Shown here piece after piece: positions 1 through 7,309 of a DNA stretch of 64,000 bases. Every line of letters starts with the position of its first letter. Within the stretch, counting starts at the first letter, position 1. Made by a program: the position numbers and the translations under genes. This DNA comes from Halalkalibacter okhensis (GTDB lineage Bacteria > Bacillota > Bacilli > Bacillales > Bacillaceae_D): contig NZ_JRJU01000003.1 of NCBI RefSeq assembly GCF_000787375.1, positions 62,001 through 126,000 of the forward strand, in the 5' to 3' direction. The notes beneath the pieces are model-generated. The model did not search any database and was not told where the DNA came from. It was given only the letters and a program-made list of their open reading frames with translations.

Positions 1-1
1 G

Positions 2-235
2 TTTATCGAGAATAGAAAGTTATATCCTTTACAAGTAAAACTACGAGAAATGATTGTTGATGATACAATAGTAGCAGACCCTACTTCTGACATCTTCACG
101 ACAATGTTATCAAGCTCACCAGAAGGCATTAAAATGGCTACAATTATCGTTGCGACAGTTCCAATCTTATTTATCTATCCATTTTTACAAAGGTATTTTA
201 TTAAAGGATTTATGCTCGGGAGTTTGAAAGATTAG
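2..235 (+). CDS. Carbohydrate ABC transporter permease, LplC family (3' end only)
   Basis: The reading frame is open from base 2 of the window to a TAG at 233-235, so only the last ~77 residues are present and the start lies outside. The tail holds a predicted transmembrane helix (TIIVATVPILFIYPFLQ) followed by the RYFIKGFMLGSLKD-type ending that is characteristic of LplC/YtcP inner-membrane permeases of family-1 sugar ABC importers. A family-1 solute-binding lipoprotein follows 149 bp downstream on the same strand, the usual partner arrangement. The substrate cannot be told from this fragment; relatives import oligosaccharides such as pectin or rhamnogalacturonan fragments. Confidence 0.8.
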   Translation, partial: FIENRKLYPLQVKLREMIVDDTIVADPTSDIFTTMLSSSPEGIKMATIIVATVPILFIYPFLQRYFIKGFMLGSLKD

Positions 236-338
236 CGAACCCTTTTTAACATATTAGTTTGTGACTTTCTAGGATTTACACAAACTCACCTAAAAATATA
301 ACATTCATTAAAATCAATAAGCCTGTTACTTTATTAAT

Positions 339-352
339 TGTAAGCACTTACA
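339..352. promoter_or_regulatory. cre-like palindrome upstream of the sugar-binding protein gene
   Basis: TGTAAGCACTTACA is a palindrome except at its centre and matches the catabolite-responsive element pattern (TGTAANCGNTNACA) with one central change. It lies 32 bp before the start codon, where CcpA or another LacI-family regulator could repress the binding-protein gene. Which regulator binds is inference. Confidence 0.5.
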
Positions 353-384
353 TTTTTCATTCCACTATACTAAGGAGGTCTATT

Positions 385-1962
385 ATGTTAAAAAGAACGA
401 TTTTGCTTATCCTCTTCATGTTTATTGCAACTGGTCTTATTGCCTGTAATAACGAGGAGACATCAAGTCCTCAAACTAACGATTCAGAACAGAATGAGAA
501 CCAAGATGGCCTGGAGGAACCACTTGCTTTTTCAATATCTATGAGAACCTTAGCAACAGAGTATGTTGAAAATCACCCTGATATCAATGAAGATAAATGG
601 GTGAAAGAGTTAGAGAATTTGACGAATACGGATATGACAATTAATCTCGTTCCACATCGTGAATACGTTGAAAAAATGACGTTAATGCTTGCATCTGGTA
701 ATATTCCAGATGTGGTCCAGTCTTCTGGTGGTCTTCATGGTCCCGAGCTTGCAGGTGCTGTTGAAGCGGGGGTCTTTATGCCACTTGACGACTTATTACA
801 GGAACATGGTCAAAATCTTCTAAAGGTAATTCCCCAAGCCGCTTGGGACCAAGTGACTTATGAAGATGGTAAAATCTATGCCATCCCTGATTACCTTGCG
901 AACCGTTCTCGTCGGGGTATGGCCATTCGTATGGATTTACTAGAGCAAACAGGTCTAGACATTCCTAAAACTACGGATGAATTTTTAGAAGTACTACGAG
1001 CCTTTAAGGAGCTTGGTATTGAGAATCCATTCCAAGGTCGTGAGCAATTCAAATATGCGGATACGTTCTTTGGAGCATTTGATGCATTGCCTTATCAGTG
1101 GGAGCTTTACGAAGGTGAAGTCGTACCTAAATTCATGGCAGGAGATAAGACTTTAGATGCACTTGCCTTCTACCGTACGATGTATGAAGAAGGATTAATC
1201 CACAGAGAATTTTTAACAACACCACAACCTGAATACCGCAGCAATATCATCGCTGGTAAATCAGGCATGTGGTCGATGAATGCAGAAGAGGTTCTAGCTT
1301 GGGAACAAGAGCTTCAACAAAATGTCCCTGAAGCACGAGTGTCCATTATTCCTTCTCCTATAGGACCAGATGGCCAAGGTGGACACTACCTTTACAACTC
1401 AGTTACTCGTTCATTCTTAATCAACAAAGATACGAAAGCAGATGTTGAAAGGTTAATACAGTTTTTTGACTGGCAAGTATCAGAAGAAGCCGAAACGTTC
1501 TTCACATTTGGCTTAGAAGGGGAAAACCATACAGTTGAAGCAAATGGCGACATTAATTATGATGTCCCAACTGATTCTAACGGAATTAACGAACAGCGCT
1601 ACCGTAATTACTGGCTTTGGTTAATCAGAGATGCAACCTTCACACGTGGTGTTCTTGAACAAACCGATGAGGGGCTAGAATTAATTGAAATCTTTGACGG
1701 TATCTTAGCAGAAGAGGGGCGTGATAGTTTCCACTTTGACCCACCTTTAGATTCATTGCAAACGAACCCAGATATTCGTCCAGGAAGTGACACACCAGCA
1801 GACATTTGGATGACAGGTGCTGCTAGAATTATCTTAGGTCAACAACCACTTGAGTACCATGATCAAATCGTTGAAGATTGGTTAAATCGAGGCGGACGTG
1901 AAGCCATTGAAGAAGCCACTCAACGCTATAAGGATGGCGTTGGAGTACAAGTCCCAGAATAA
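385..1962 (+). CDS. Extracellular sugar-binding lipoprotein of an ABC importer (LplA/YtcQ-like)
   Basis: A 525-residue family-1 solute-binding protein. It opens with a lipoprotein signal peptide (basic MLKR, hydrophobic core, lipobox LIAC with the lipidated Cys at 21) and a Ser/Thr/Glu-rich linker before the mature domain, so it should be anchored outside the membrane and deliver an oligosaccharide to the LplB/LplC-type permeases, the last of which ends just upstream. Start: ATG 385 with AAGGAGG at 372-378. The length is typical of the large LplA/YtcQ group rather than the ~430-residue MalE-like group. A cre-like site precedes it and a strong hairpin follows. The substrate is unknown. Confidence 0.88.
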   Translation: MLKRTILLILFMFIATGLIACNNEETSSPQTNDSEQNENQDGLEEPLAFSISMRTLATEYVENHPDINEDKWVKELENLTNTDMTINLVPHREYVEKMTLMLASGNIPDVVQSSGGLHGPELAGAVEAGVFMPLDDLLQEHGQNLLKVIPQAAWDQVTYEDGKIYAIPDYLANRSRRGMAIRMDLLEQTGLDIPKTTDEFLEVLRAFKELGIENPFQGREQFKYADTFFGAFDALPYQWELYEGEVVPKFMAGDKTLDALAFYRTMYEEGLIHREFLTTPQPEYRSNIIAGKSGMWSMNAEEVLAWEQELQQNVPEARVSIIPSPIGPDGQGGHYLYNSVTRSFLINKDTKADVERLIQFFDWQVSEEAETFFTFGLEGENHTVEANGDINYDVPTDSNGINEQRYRNYWLWLIRDATFTRGVLEQTDEGLELIEIFDGILAEEGRDSFHFDPPLDSLQTNPDIRPGSDTPADIWMTGAARIILGQQPLEYHDQIVEDWLNRGGREAIEEATQRYKDGVGVQVPE

Positions 1963-1967
1963 TATAT

Positions 1968-2005
1968 AAAGAAACGTCGGGTCATAATCGCACCGACGTT
2001 TCTTT
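1968..2005 (+). terminator. Rho-independent terminator of the binding-protein gene
   Basis: Stem AAAGAAACGTCGG / CCGACGTTTCTTT with a short loop starts 5 bp after the stop codon and ends in a T-rich run. Confidence 0.8.
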
Positions 2006-2185
2006 CATGTAATTCAACTTTTAATATACATCAATGGGTTCTAAGAGGTATCGGGTTCCCTTAGAGGCATATGCTTGTAGAGCCATTCGTGTTTTTTTTG
2101 AACAAGCTCTTGACGATTTTGTTTTTTCACTCAGTGGTTTTGAACTATAATAGAAGGAAGAACAATGGATGAAGGTGCTGATAAG

Positions 2186-2635
2186 ATGAAATTAGATAAC
2201 ACGGATAAACGAATTTTAGAGCTTTTAACAGCGAATGGACGAATGTCTTATGTGGATATCGCAAAGGAGCTTGGCCTATCACGCGTCGCTATTCGCGAAA
2301 GAATCAATCAATTAATGGAGGAAGAAGTGATCGAAAAGTTTAGTGTCGTGATCAACTCTGATAAAGTTGGAAAAAAAGTATCTGCCTTTTTTGAGGTCGA
2401 TTGTGAACCAACATCACTTGTTGCGGTTGCAGAGACATTAGCTGAGAATCCCAAAGTAGCTAGCTGTTATCAAATGACAGGACCTAGCACATTGCATATG
2501 CATGTTCTTGTAGAAGACTTTGACCAATTAGAGCACTTTATCAATGAAGAACTATACGCATTAAAAGGAATCACCAGAGTAGAGAGTCATATTTTATTAA
2601 GGCGATTTAAAAGCCGTACCGGATTGAAGCTATAA
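2186..2635 (+). CDS. Lrp/AsnC family transcriptional regulator
   Basis: A 149-residue protein with an N-terminal winged HTH (about residues 4-55; TDKRILELLTANGRMSYVDIAKELGLS) and a C-terminal RAM ligand-binding domain, the standard Lrp/AsnC architecture of small amino-acid-responsive regulators. I prefer ATG 2186: it begins MKLDNTDKRIL as the family usually does and has GAAGGTG at 2171-2177. An in-frame ATG at 2165 would add seven residues and also has an AAGGAAG upstream. A TATAAT at 2146-2151 may be its -10 box. It stands alone, so its targets cannot be inferred from neighbours. It resembles the LrpC/YwrC group, but I cannot assign a paralogue. Confidence 0.88.
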   Translation: MKLDNTDKRILELLTANGRMSYVDIAKELGLSRVAIRERINQLMEEEVIEKFSVVINSDKVGKKVSAFFEVDCEPTSLVAVAETLAENPKVASCYQMTGPSTLHMHVLVEDFDQLEHFINEELYALKGITRVESHILLRRFKSRTGLKL

Positions 2636-2660
2636 GAGCCTCCCTAAAACGTTTCTAGAA

Positions 2661-2705
2661 AAGGCCACTGAAGAAGGTACGATTTTCACCTTTTTCAGTG
2701 GCCTT
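2661..2705. terminator. Terminator hairpin, copy 1 of a dispersed repeat
   Basis: Stem AAGGCCACTGAAGAAGGT / ACCTTTTTCAGTGGCCTT lies 26 bp after the Lrp stop. Almost the same hairpin recurs at 29480-29524, with related versions at 47121-47166 and 61960-62003, so it is both a terminator and a member of a repeat family. The remaining ~215 bp to 2920 shows nothing else that I recognise. Confidence 0.75.
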
Positions 2706-2920
2706 GTTTCTCGACTTTCGGGAACCCCCTATCTACTTTGGATCATCCAATTAGACAGGTGTCTAGTTCCAACTCTAGTGTATAAAGGATAAAGACACCC
2801 TTCGTCTATAAACACCTTTCGTATCTCTTGCTTGGACTTATTAATTTTTCTTCTAATGAAGTGAAACTCTCACTTCTTTCAAACCGTATTATGGATAAGA
2901 TAACATAAGGAGGGCTTTCA

Positions 2921-3127
2921 ATGGAAAAACGAGGCTGTATCAAATGTGGGCACACAGAAGCCAAAACGAAAGAAATTGCGACAACAGGAACAGGGCTTTC
3001 AAAAATGTTTGATGTTCAACACAATAAGTTTCGGGTCGTGTATTGTACAAATTGTGGATACTCAGAACTTTATAACAGTCAGACATCAACAGCATCCAAC
3101 GTTATTGACTTTTTCTTTGGAGGATAA
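2921..3127 (+). CDS. Small zinc-ribbon protein (DUF2082-like)
   Basis: A 68-residue protein built around two CxxC knuckles, CIKCGH near residue 6 and CTNCGY near residue 42, spaced as a single zinc ribbon. The sequence between them and the hydrophobic tail (ASNVIDFFFGG) match the small zinc-ribbon 'nucleic-acid-binding' proteins of Firmicutes (DUF2082 type). Nucleic-acid binding is a family label, not shown here. Start ATG 2921 has AAGGAGGG nine bases upstream. It is monocistronic, with a clear terminator after it. Confidence 0.82.
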   Translation: MEKRGCIKCGHTEAKTKEIATTGTGLSKMFDVQHNKFRVVYCTNCGYSELYNSQTSTASNVIDFFFGG

Positions 3128-3162
3128 ATAGTTTATGCAATAAATAGATCCATACCATTTTT

Positions 3163-3198
3163 AAAGCCTGCTATGAGATTTCATAGCAGGCTTTTTTT
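3163..3198. terminator. Terminator between convergent genes
   Basis: Stem AAAGCCTGCTATGA / TCATAGCAGGCTTT followed by a T run ends the zinc-ribbon gene on the plus strand. With the A run before the stem it can also serve the minus-strand gene that ends at 3227. Confidence 0.85.
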
Positions 3199-3226
3199 AT
3201 GCCAGCCCTTCATTAAGGGCACCTTA

Positions 3227-3487
3227 TTATTTCAAATGCTCTAAATATGGAGTTAAGTCAATATTCAATTCCTTCGCTACTTGCTTCCCGAGTTCTTCAT
3301 CAGCACGGAAGAAATTGCAAACAGCAAGAAGTTTTGTTTGTTCGTCAAGCGCTACAAGATCTTTTGCGATAGTTTTGATTAGTGCATCTTGCTCTTCAGT
3401 AGAGTAACGACGATAAAATGGCCCTATTATTTGAGCATTTTGAAGATCATAAATTGGAGCATCTTGATTGATTGGTAAATTATCCAT
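3227..3487 (-). CDS. Stand-alone catalase C-terminal (catalase-rel) domain protein
   Basis: An 86-residue protein aligning with the small helical domain normally found at the C-terminus of clade-3 catalases: GPFYRRYSTEEQDALIKTIA, then CNFFRADEELGKQVAKELNIDL. No haem-binding catalase core is present in frame or upstream. ATG 3487 is preferred because AGGAG lies eight bases before it; an ATG two codons upstream sits too close to that site. It lies 37 bp downstream of ykuV in the same direction, so it is probably part of a ykuU-ykuV peroxide-defence operon. Having its own ribosome binding site and an intact ORF argues against a decayed catalase. The role is unknown; a scaffold or regulator in peroxide stress is only a guess. 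Confidence 0.8.
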   Translation of the reverse strand: MDNLPINQDAPIYDLQNAQIIGPFYRRYSTEEQDALIKTIAKDLVALDEQTKLLAVCNFFRADEELGKQVAKELNIDLTPYLEHLK

Positions 3488-3524
3488 TTTCATCTCTCCT
3501 TATTCCTTATTTTCATAAAAGATA

Positions 3525-3977
3525 TTATTTTACTTCTTGGCCTAGAACGCGATTGACACGCTTACGTAACATATCCATTCCACTTCCACCAGCTTGGAAA
3601 TGTCTAAGTTTTCCTTCAGCATCAAATACATAATACGCAGGTACATACTTGTTTTCGAACGCATCTGTCAGCTTGTGTTCACTGTCCACAAAAGTAGGTT
3701 GAATGATATCATGACCTTGCGCCATAGCTTCAATGACTGACATATCCAAATCCTTCTCAGAACGAGGCATATGTATTGCCACGACATTCAGATCATCATC
3801 ATATTCATCACGAAACTCATTAATATCCGGCATGGCATCTTTACATAAACCACAACTTACAGACCAGAAATGAATCAGTGTTGCTTTGCCACTCTCAAGT
3901 AATTCGTCCTTTGTCACTTCTCCATTTAACCATGCTGTAGCACCTGTCAATTCTGGCATTTCTTCACGTAGTTTCAT
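3525..3977 (-). CDS. ykuV: Cytoplasmic thioredoxin-like thiol-disulfide oxidoreductase YkuV
   Basis: A 150-residue TlpA/ResA-fold protein without a signal peptide or membrane anchor. It has a redox CxxC motif in WSVSCGLCK (Cys42 and Cys45 from ATG 3977) and the conserved proline loop in KYVPAYYVF. Overall it matches Bacillus YkuV (MKLRxxMPELTG start, HMPRSEKDLD, HFQAGGSGM near the end). ATG 3977 is chosen because AGGAG lies eight bases upstream; the longer frame would use a GTG overlapping that site. It follows the 2-Cys peroxiredoxin ykuU, as in B. subtilis, so it probably recycles it or another oxidised thiol protein. A 134-bp tandem repeat and a strong hairpin separate the two genes, which may uncouple their expression. 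Confidence 0.9.
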   Translation of the reverse strand: MKLREEMPELTGATAWLNGEVTKDELLESGKATLIHFWSVSCGLCKDAMPDINEFRDEYDDDLNVVAIHMPRSEKDLDMSVIEAMAQGHDIIQPTFVDSEHKLTDAFENKYVPAYYVFDAEGKLRHFQAGGSGMDMLRKRVNRVLGQEVK

Positions 3978-4107
3978 AAATTCCACTCCTAATTATTTAT
4001 ATTTTATCAATTCAAATCTATTAATATGAGTACTTTATTTTTATACTAAAAGACTTTCCTAATGTTTCAAACACGAACCTTGCTCACATTTTCACAAAAT
4101 AAGATGA

Positions 4108-4460
4108 GTGCGCCTTTCGAGAAAATCACGCAGGAAGGCTTAAAACATTACGGCGGACCTGCTTATGCTTCGAACTCAATCATATTGGTAAAGCTCTTTG
4201 CACCTTAACTCTGCGATCATGTGGCGATGGCTCCTCTCGCCGTGCGCCTTTCGAGAAAATCACGCAGGAAGGCTTAGAACATTACGGCGGACCTGCTTAT
4301 GCTTCGAACTCAATCATATCGGTAAAGCTCTTTGCACCTTAACTCTGCTATCATGTGGCGATGGCTCCTCTCGCCGTGCGCCTTTCGAGAAAATCACTCA
4401 AAAGGCTTAAAACATTACGGCGGCTCCGCTCATCGCTTCGATCAAATACATAAAGGTAAA
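4108..4460. repeat. Tandem repeat with exact 134-bp period, ~2.6 copies
   Basis: Unit starts (GTGCGCCTTTCGAGAAAATC) fall at 4108, 4242 and 4376, exactly 134 bp apart. Units one and two differ at only a few bases. The third is truncated and diverges after about 50 bp, where it runs into the 3' end of ykuU. Because 134 is not a multiple of three and the frames are broken, it is unlikely to code. It fills the gap between ykuU and ykuV. The copies probably arose by unequal crossing-over or slippage of the sequence just downstream of ykuU. Confidence 0.9.
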
Positions 4461-4483
4461 AAGACACCTTTATGTATTTGATC
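4440..4483 (-). terminator. Long perfect hairpin abutting the ykuU stop codon
   Basis: GATCAAATACATAAAGGT at 4440-4457 and its exact reverse complement at 4466-4483 form an 18-bp stem with an 8-nt loop. The outer arm touches the ykuU stop codon. No strong T run follows, so it may be a weak terminator, a processing site or an mRNA stabiliser. Confidence 0.75.
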
Positions 4484-5028
4484 TACAGCGTTTTTTGTCC
4501 TGGTTTCCAGTTGGCTGGGCAAAGTCCACCTGTTTGTAAAGCTTGCAATACTCTTAATGTTTCATCTACATCTCGACCAATATTGTTGTGATTGACAACA
4601 GAGTACATTAACTCACCTTCTGGGCTAATAATGAATAAGCCACGAAGAGCAACTCCTTCTTCTTCAACTAGTACACCGTACTCACGAGATACAACATGAT
4701 TCGTATCCGCCGCTAACGGATATGCTAACTCGCCAAGTCCATTTTCATCTCTGCCTGTATTAATCCACGCTTTATGTGTATGGATCGTGTCCGTTGACAC
4801 CCCTATTACTTCCGCATCTAAGTCTTCAAACTCATCAAAACGATCACTTAATGAAGTGATTTCAGTTGGACAAACGAACGTGAAATCCATCGGGTAAAAG
4901 AACAGCACTGTCCATTTATCATTTTTCATGTTTTCCTCTAAACTTACTTTTGAAAATTCCTTATTAGGCATTACTGCTTCCATTTCGAATCGAGGTGCTT
5001 GTTTAGCTACCATTCTTTTATCAGTCAT
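4483..5028 (-). CDS. ykuU: 2-Cys peroxiredoxin YkuU (AhpC/TSA family)
   Basis: A 181-residue typical 2-Cys peroxiredoxin that reduces H2O2 and organic hydroperoxides in the cytoplasm. The peroxidatic Cys53 is in FTFVCPTE and the resolving Cys170 in GGLCPANWKPG near the C-terminus. The sequence is close to Bacillus YkuU throughout. ATG 5028 has AAGGGG ten bases upstream. A textbook sigma-A promoter (TTGACA, 17 bp, TACAAT) and a 15-bp PerR/Fur-type inverted repeat precede it, so peroxide or iron control is likely. It heads a probable cluster with ykuV and the catalase-rel gene. Confidence 0.94.
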   Translation of the reverse strand: MTDKRMVAKQAPRFEMEAVMPNKEFSKVSLEENMKNDKWTVLFFYPMDFTFVCPTEITSLSDRFDEFEDLDAEVIGVSTDTIHTHKAWINTGRDENGLGELAYPLAADTNHVVSREYGVLVEEEGVALRGLFIISPEGELMYSVVNHNNIGRDVDETLRVLQALQTGGLCPANWKPGQKTL

Positions 5029-5045
5029 TTATCGCAACCCCTTAT

Positions 5046-5060
5046 TTATAATAATTATCA
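5046..5060. promoter_or_regulatory. Hybrid PerR/Fur box in the ykuU leader
   Basis: TTATAATAATTATCA matches the PerR 7-1-7 consensus (TTATAATNATTATAA) at 14 of 15 positions and the Fur consensus (TGATAATNATTATCA) also at 14 of 15. The left half is PerR-type and the right half Fur-type. It lies about 10-24 bases downstream of the predicted transcription start, a repressing position. Confidence 0.75.
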
Positions 5061-5076
5061 TCTGATTACATTTATT

Positions 5077-5105
5077 ATTGTATCGAACCTTTTTCACCAT
5101 GTCAA
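5077..5105 (-). promoter_or_regulatory. Sigma-A promoter of ykuU
   Basis: On the minus strand TTGACA (5100-5105) and TACAAT (5077-5082) are separated by exactly 17 bp. Predicted transcription start is near 5070. Confidence 0.82.
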
Positions 5106-5162
5106 TGATAAACAATAATAATTTTAAAGAAAGAATAATCATTAGCAATACGAATAGATAGA

Positions 5163-5199
5163 AAACCCTATGGAACAAATAGTCCCATAGGGTTTCTTT
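5163..5199. terminator. Terminator downstream of the aldehyde dehydrogenase gene
   Basis: Stem AAACCCTATGG / CCATAGGGTTT between the ykuU promoter and the dehydrogenase stop at 5271. A and T runs on the two sides would allow action in either direction. Confidence 0.75.
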
Positions 5200-5270
5200 C
5201 TTTATATCTTTCTCATTGTGCTTTCTCATTCTATTGATCATGATTGAAAAAAACTTAAACAAACGTTTAT

Positions 5271-6632
5271 TTAACGAAACAATGTTCTTAATATACGCAT
5301 GGTTTTTTTATCTTGTTGATATCTAATAGGCAAGTCAAAACGCGTCGTTTGTTTCAAGACACTTTTTTTATTTGTAAACGTAGAGAAGCTTTCATACCCA
5401 TGATAGCCTCCCATTCCACTTTCTCCTTTTCCGCCAAAAGGTAAATGAGGGGTAGCAAGATGCATAATCGTATCATTGACACATCCCCCACCATATGAGA
5501 GCTGCTGCATGAATAACTGCTGCACCCGTTGATCTTCTGCAAAAACATACAAAGCTAATGGTTCAGGCCTCTCACGTACCTTTGCCATCACCTCATGATC
5601 AGTTTCATAAGAGAAAACAGGCAATATTGGCCCAAAAATCTCCTCTTCCATAATAGGCGCATCCCACTTCACATTTTTAAGCACCGTCGGAGATAGACTT
5701 AATTGCTCCTCTTTAGAGAATCCACCTGTAATGACATCGCCTTCCTCTAAAAATGTAAGCAAACGCTTAAAGTGACGCTCACTTACGATTCTTGGATATG
5801 TACCGTCTTTAAATTTTGACTCATAAATATTCTCAATTTCATTTTTTAATTGAGAGAGGAACTCTTCTTGGATATCTTTATGAACAAGCGCATAATCAGG
5901 AGCGACACATGTTTGACCCGCGTTAATAAATTTCCCCCAGGCGATTCGTTTGGCAGCAAGCTTAACCTTGGCACTCTTATCAACAATAACGGGACTTTTC
6001 CCACCTAGTTCCAGCGTTACGGGGATTAAATTTCTCGAAGCTGCTTCCATTACCTTTTTCCCTACACCAACACTGCCTGTAAAGAAAATATAATCAAATC
6101 GTTTTGAAAGCAATGATTGACTAACACTCGCGTCACCTTCGACTGCTGCAATATATTCGTTTGAAAAATAATCCTCAACTAATTTTGAAATGACCTTCGA
6201 TGTATGAGGTGTTAACTCAGATGGCTTGATGACTGCACAATTCCCTCCAGCAATTGATCCGATTAAAGGAGCAATCGCTAGCTGAAGCGGATAATTCCAA
6301 GGAGCAATAATCAGCGTTACTCCATGCGGTTCATGATAAATATACCCTTTAGAACCAATATGTGAGAGCGCCGTCTTAACTTTTTTAGGCCTTGCCCACT
6401 TACGAAGATGCCTCTTAATGTACGAAATTTCTTGATAAAGTGGACCAAGTTCTGTTAAAAAAGCCTCTTCGTTTGATTTATTCAAGTCTTTATTCAAAGC
6501 AAGAAGAAAGTCCTCTTCATACGTTTGTAGCGCTTGCTTTAAGGTCGTTAATTGCTTCAGACGAAATGATAGATCTCTTGTCTTTCCACTATAAAAAAAC
6601 TCTTTTTGTTTTAACAATAGATGATCTGTCAC
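5271..6632 (-). CDS. ywdH: Aldehyde dehydrogenase, class-3-like (YwdH family)
   Basis: A ~453-residue NAD(P)+-dependent aldehyde dehydrogenase of the short class-3 type that oxidises aliphatic or aromatic aldehydes. In the 455-residue reading starting at 6638, signatures are PWNYP (Asn115), LELGGKSP (Glu210) and GQTCVAPDY (catalytic Cys244), ending in a basic C-terminal tail. Two GTG codons compete. The one at 6632 has AGGAG at eight bases; the one at 6638 has it only two bases away, so 6632 is preferred. Length and termini fit B. subtilis YwdH. The membrane-protein and RNase H genes lie upstream in the same direction with gaps under 16 bp, suggesting one transcript that ends at the hairpin after 5270. 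Confidence 0.88.
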   Translation of the reverse strand: MTDHLLLKQKEFFYSGKTRDLSFRLKQLTTLKQALQTYEEDFLLALNKDLNKSNEEAFLTELGPLYQEISYIKRHLRKWARPKKVKTALSHIGSKGYIYHEPHGVTLIIAPWNYPLQLAIAPLIGSIAGGNCAVIKPSELTPHTSKVISKLVEDYFSNEYIAAVEGDASVSQSLLSKRFDYIFFTGSVGVGKKVMEAASRNLIPVTLELGGKSPVIVDKSAKVKLAAKRIAWGKFINAGQTCVAPDYALVHKDIQEEFLSQLKNEIENIYESKFKDGTYPRIVSERHFKRLLTFLEEGDVITGGFSKEEQLSLSPTVLKNVKWDAPIMEEEIFGPILPVFSYETDHEVMAKVRERPEPLALYVFAEDQRVQQLFMQQLSYGGGCVNDTIMHLATPHLPFGGKGESGMGGYHGYESFSTFTNKKSVLKQTTRFDLPIRYQQDKKTMRILRTLFR

Positions 6633-6643
6633 TGACACAACTC

Positions 6644-7294
6644 CTAAATAAATAAAATATAAAGATACATCAAAAGTGGGATTAGAAAAATAATACCATT
6701 TACCATTTTCCTGAAAAGAAGGTTGTTCGTAAAGATTTTCCCCTCTCTTCTCACACGAAACGCTTCAATTAATTCCGTATGTACATCTTTAGCATGTGGA
6801 AATTGGCAGCGATTAGAAAAGCGGATAACGATGTCTTTTTGACTATTATCCTCACTCGAACGTTCTTCATGCTCCATCATAGGCCAACTCACATTAATTC
6901 GTGCTTTTCCTCCATCAATAAGAAATTGATACACCTGTGATTCAGACATCTGCTTGGTTGTTACTTTCTCTTCAAAATCATATCCAAGTTGACTGAGCAC
7001 CTTCCTGACCGTCTGAACCGTAAAAAGCCAATCGACTTCAATAATGGTTATTTTCGGAAGTCGATAATACTGCCATGCTGTTACCGTTAGAATCATTCCT
7101 ATCAAGATATAAAATATCTCAGGACCGGTCCCTAAAGGGTTACTCATCAGTGGTAACAACGTAAGCAGCATAGTAGTAAGCAGATAATAAACAGGGGATT
7201 CTACTTCAACCCCGTTTCGTTTTTTTATCGAGACGACCTGACTTACAAGTAAAACAGCTAATAAGAATAAAAAGACACCCCCAAAAGCTATCAA
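6644..7294 (-). CDS. Membrane protein of unknown function
   Basis: 216 residues from a TTG start with AGGGGG upstream. It shows three hydrophobic segments in the first ~75 residues (about 3-22, 37-50, 57-75), a soluble domain of ~110 residues rich in charged residues, and a final hydrophobic segment at the C-terminus (about 196-215). I do not recognise the family. It sits between rnhA and the aldehyde dehydrogenase with 15- and ~11-bp gaps, so it is almost certainly cotranscribed with them. No function is proposed. Confidence 0.72.
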   Translation of the reverse strand: MIAFGGVFLFLLAVLLVSQVVSIKKRNGVEVESPVYYLLTTMLLTLLPLMSNPLGTGPEIFYILIGMILTVTAWQYYRLPKITIIEVDWLFTVQTVRKVLSQLGYDFEEKVTTKQMSESQVYQFLIDGGKARINVSWPMMEHEERSSEDNSQKDIVIRFSNRCQFPHAKDVHTELIEAFRVRREGKIFTNNLLFRKMVNGIIFLIPLLMYLYILFI

Positions 7295-7309
7295 CTTTAT
7301 ACGTCCCCC

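Noticed and set aside
4198-4410. 70-codon ORF between ykuU and ykuV
   Set aside because: It lies inside the 134-bp tandem repeat, whose period shifts the frame, and lacks a ribosome binding site.
5029-5262. 77-codon minus-strand ORF just upstream of ykuU
   Set aside because: It runs through a terminator hairpin, the ykuU promoter and the PerR/Fur box, and has extreme Ile/Lys/Leu composition; it is intergenic DNA.
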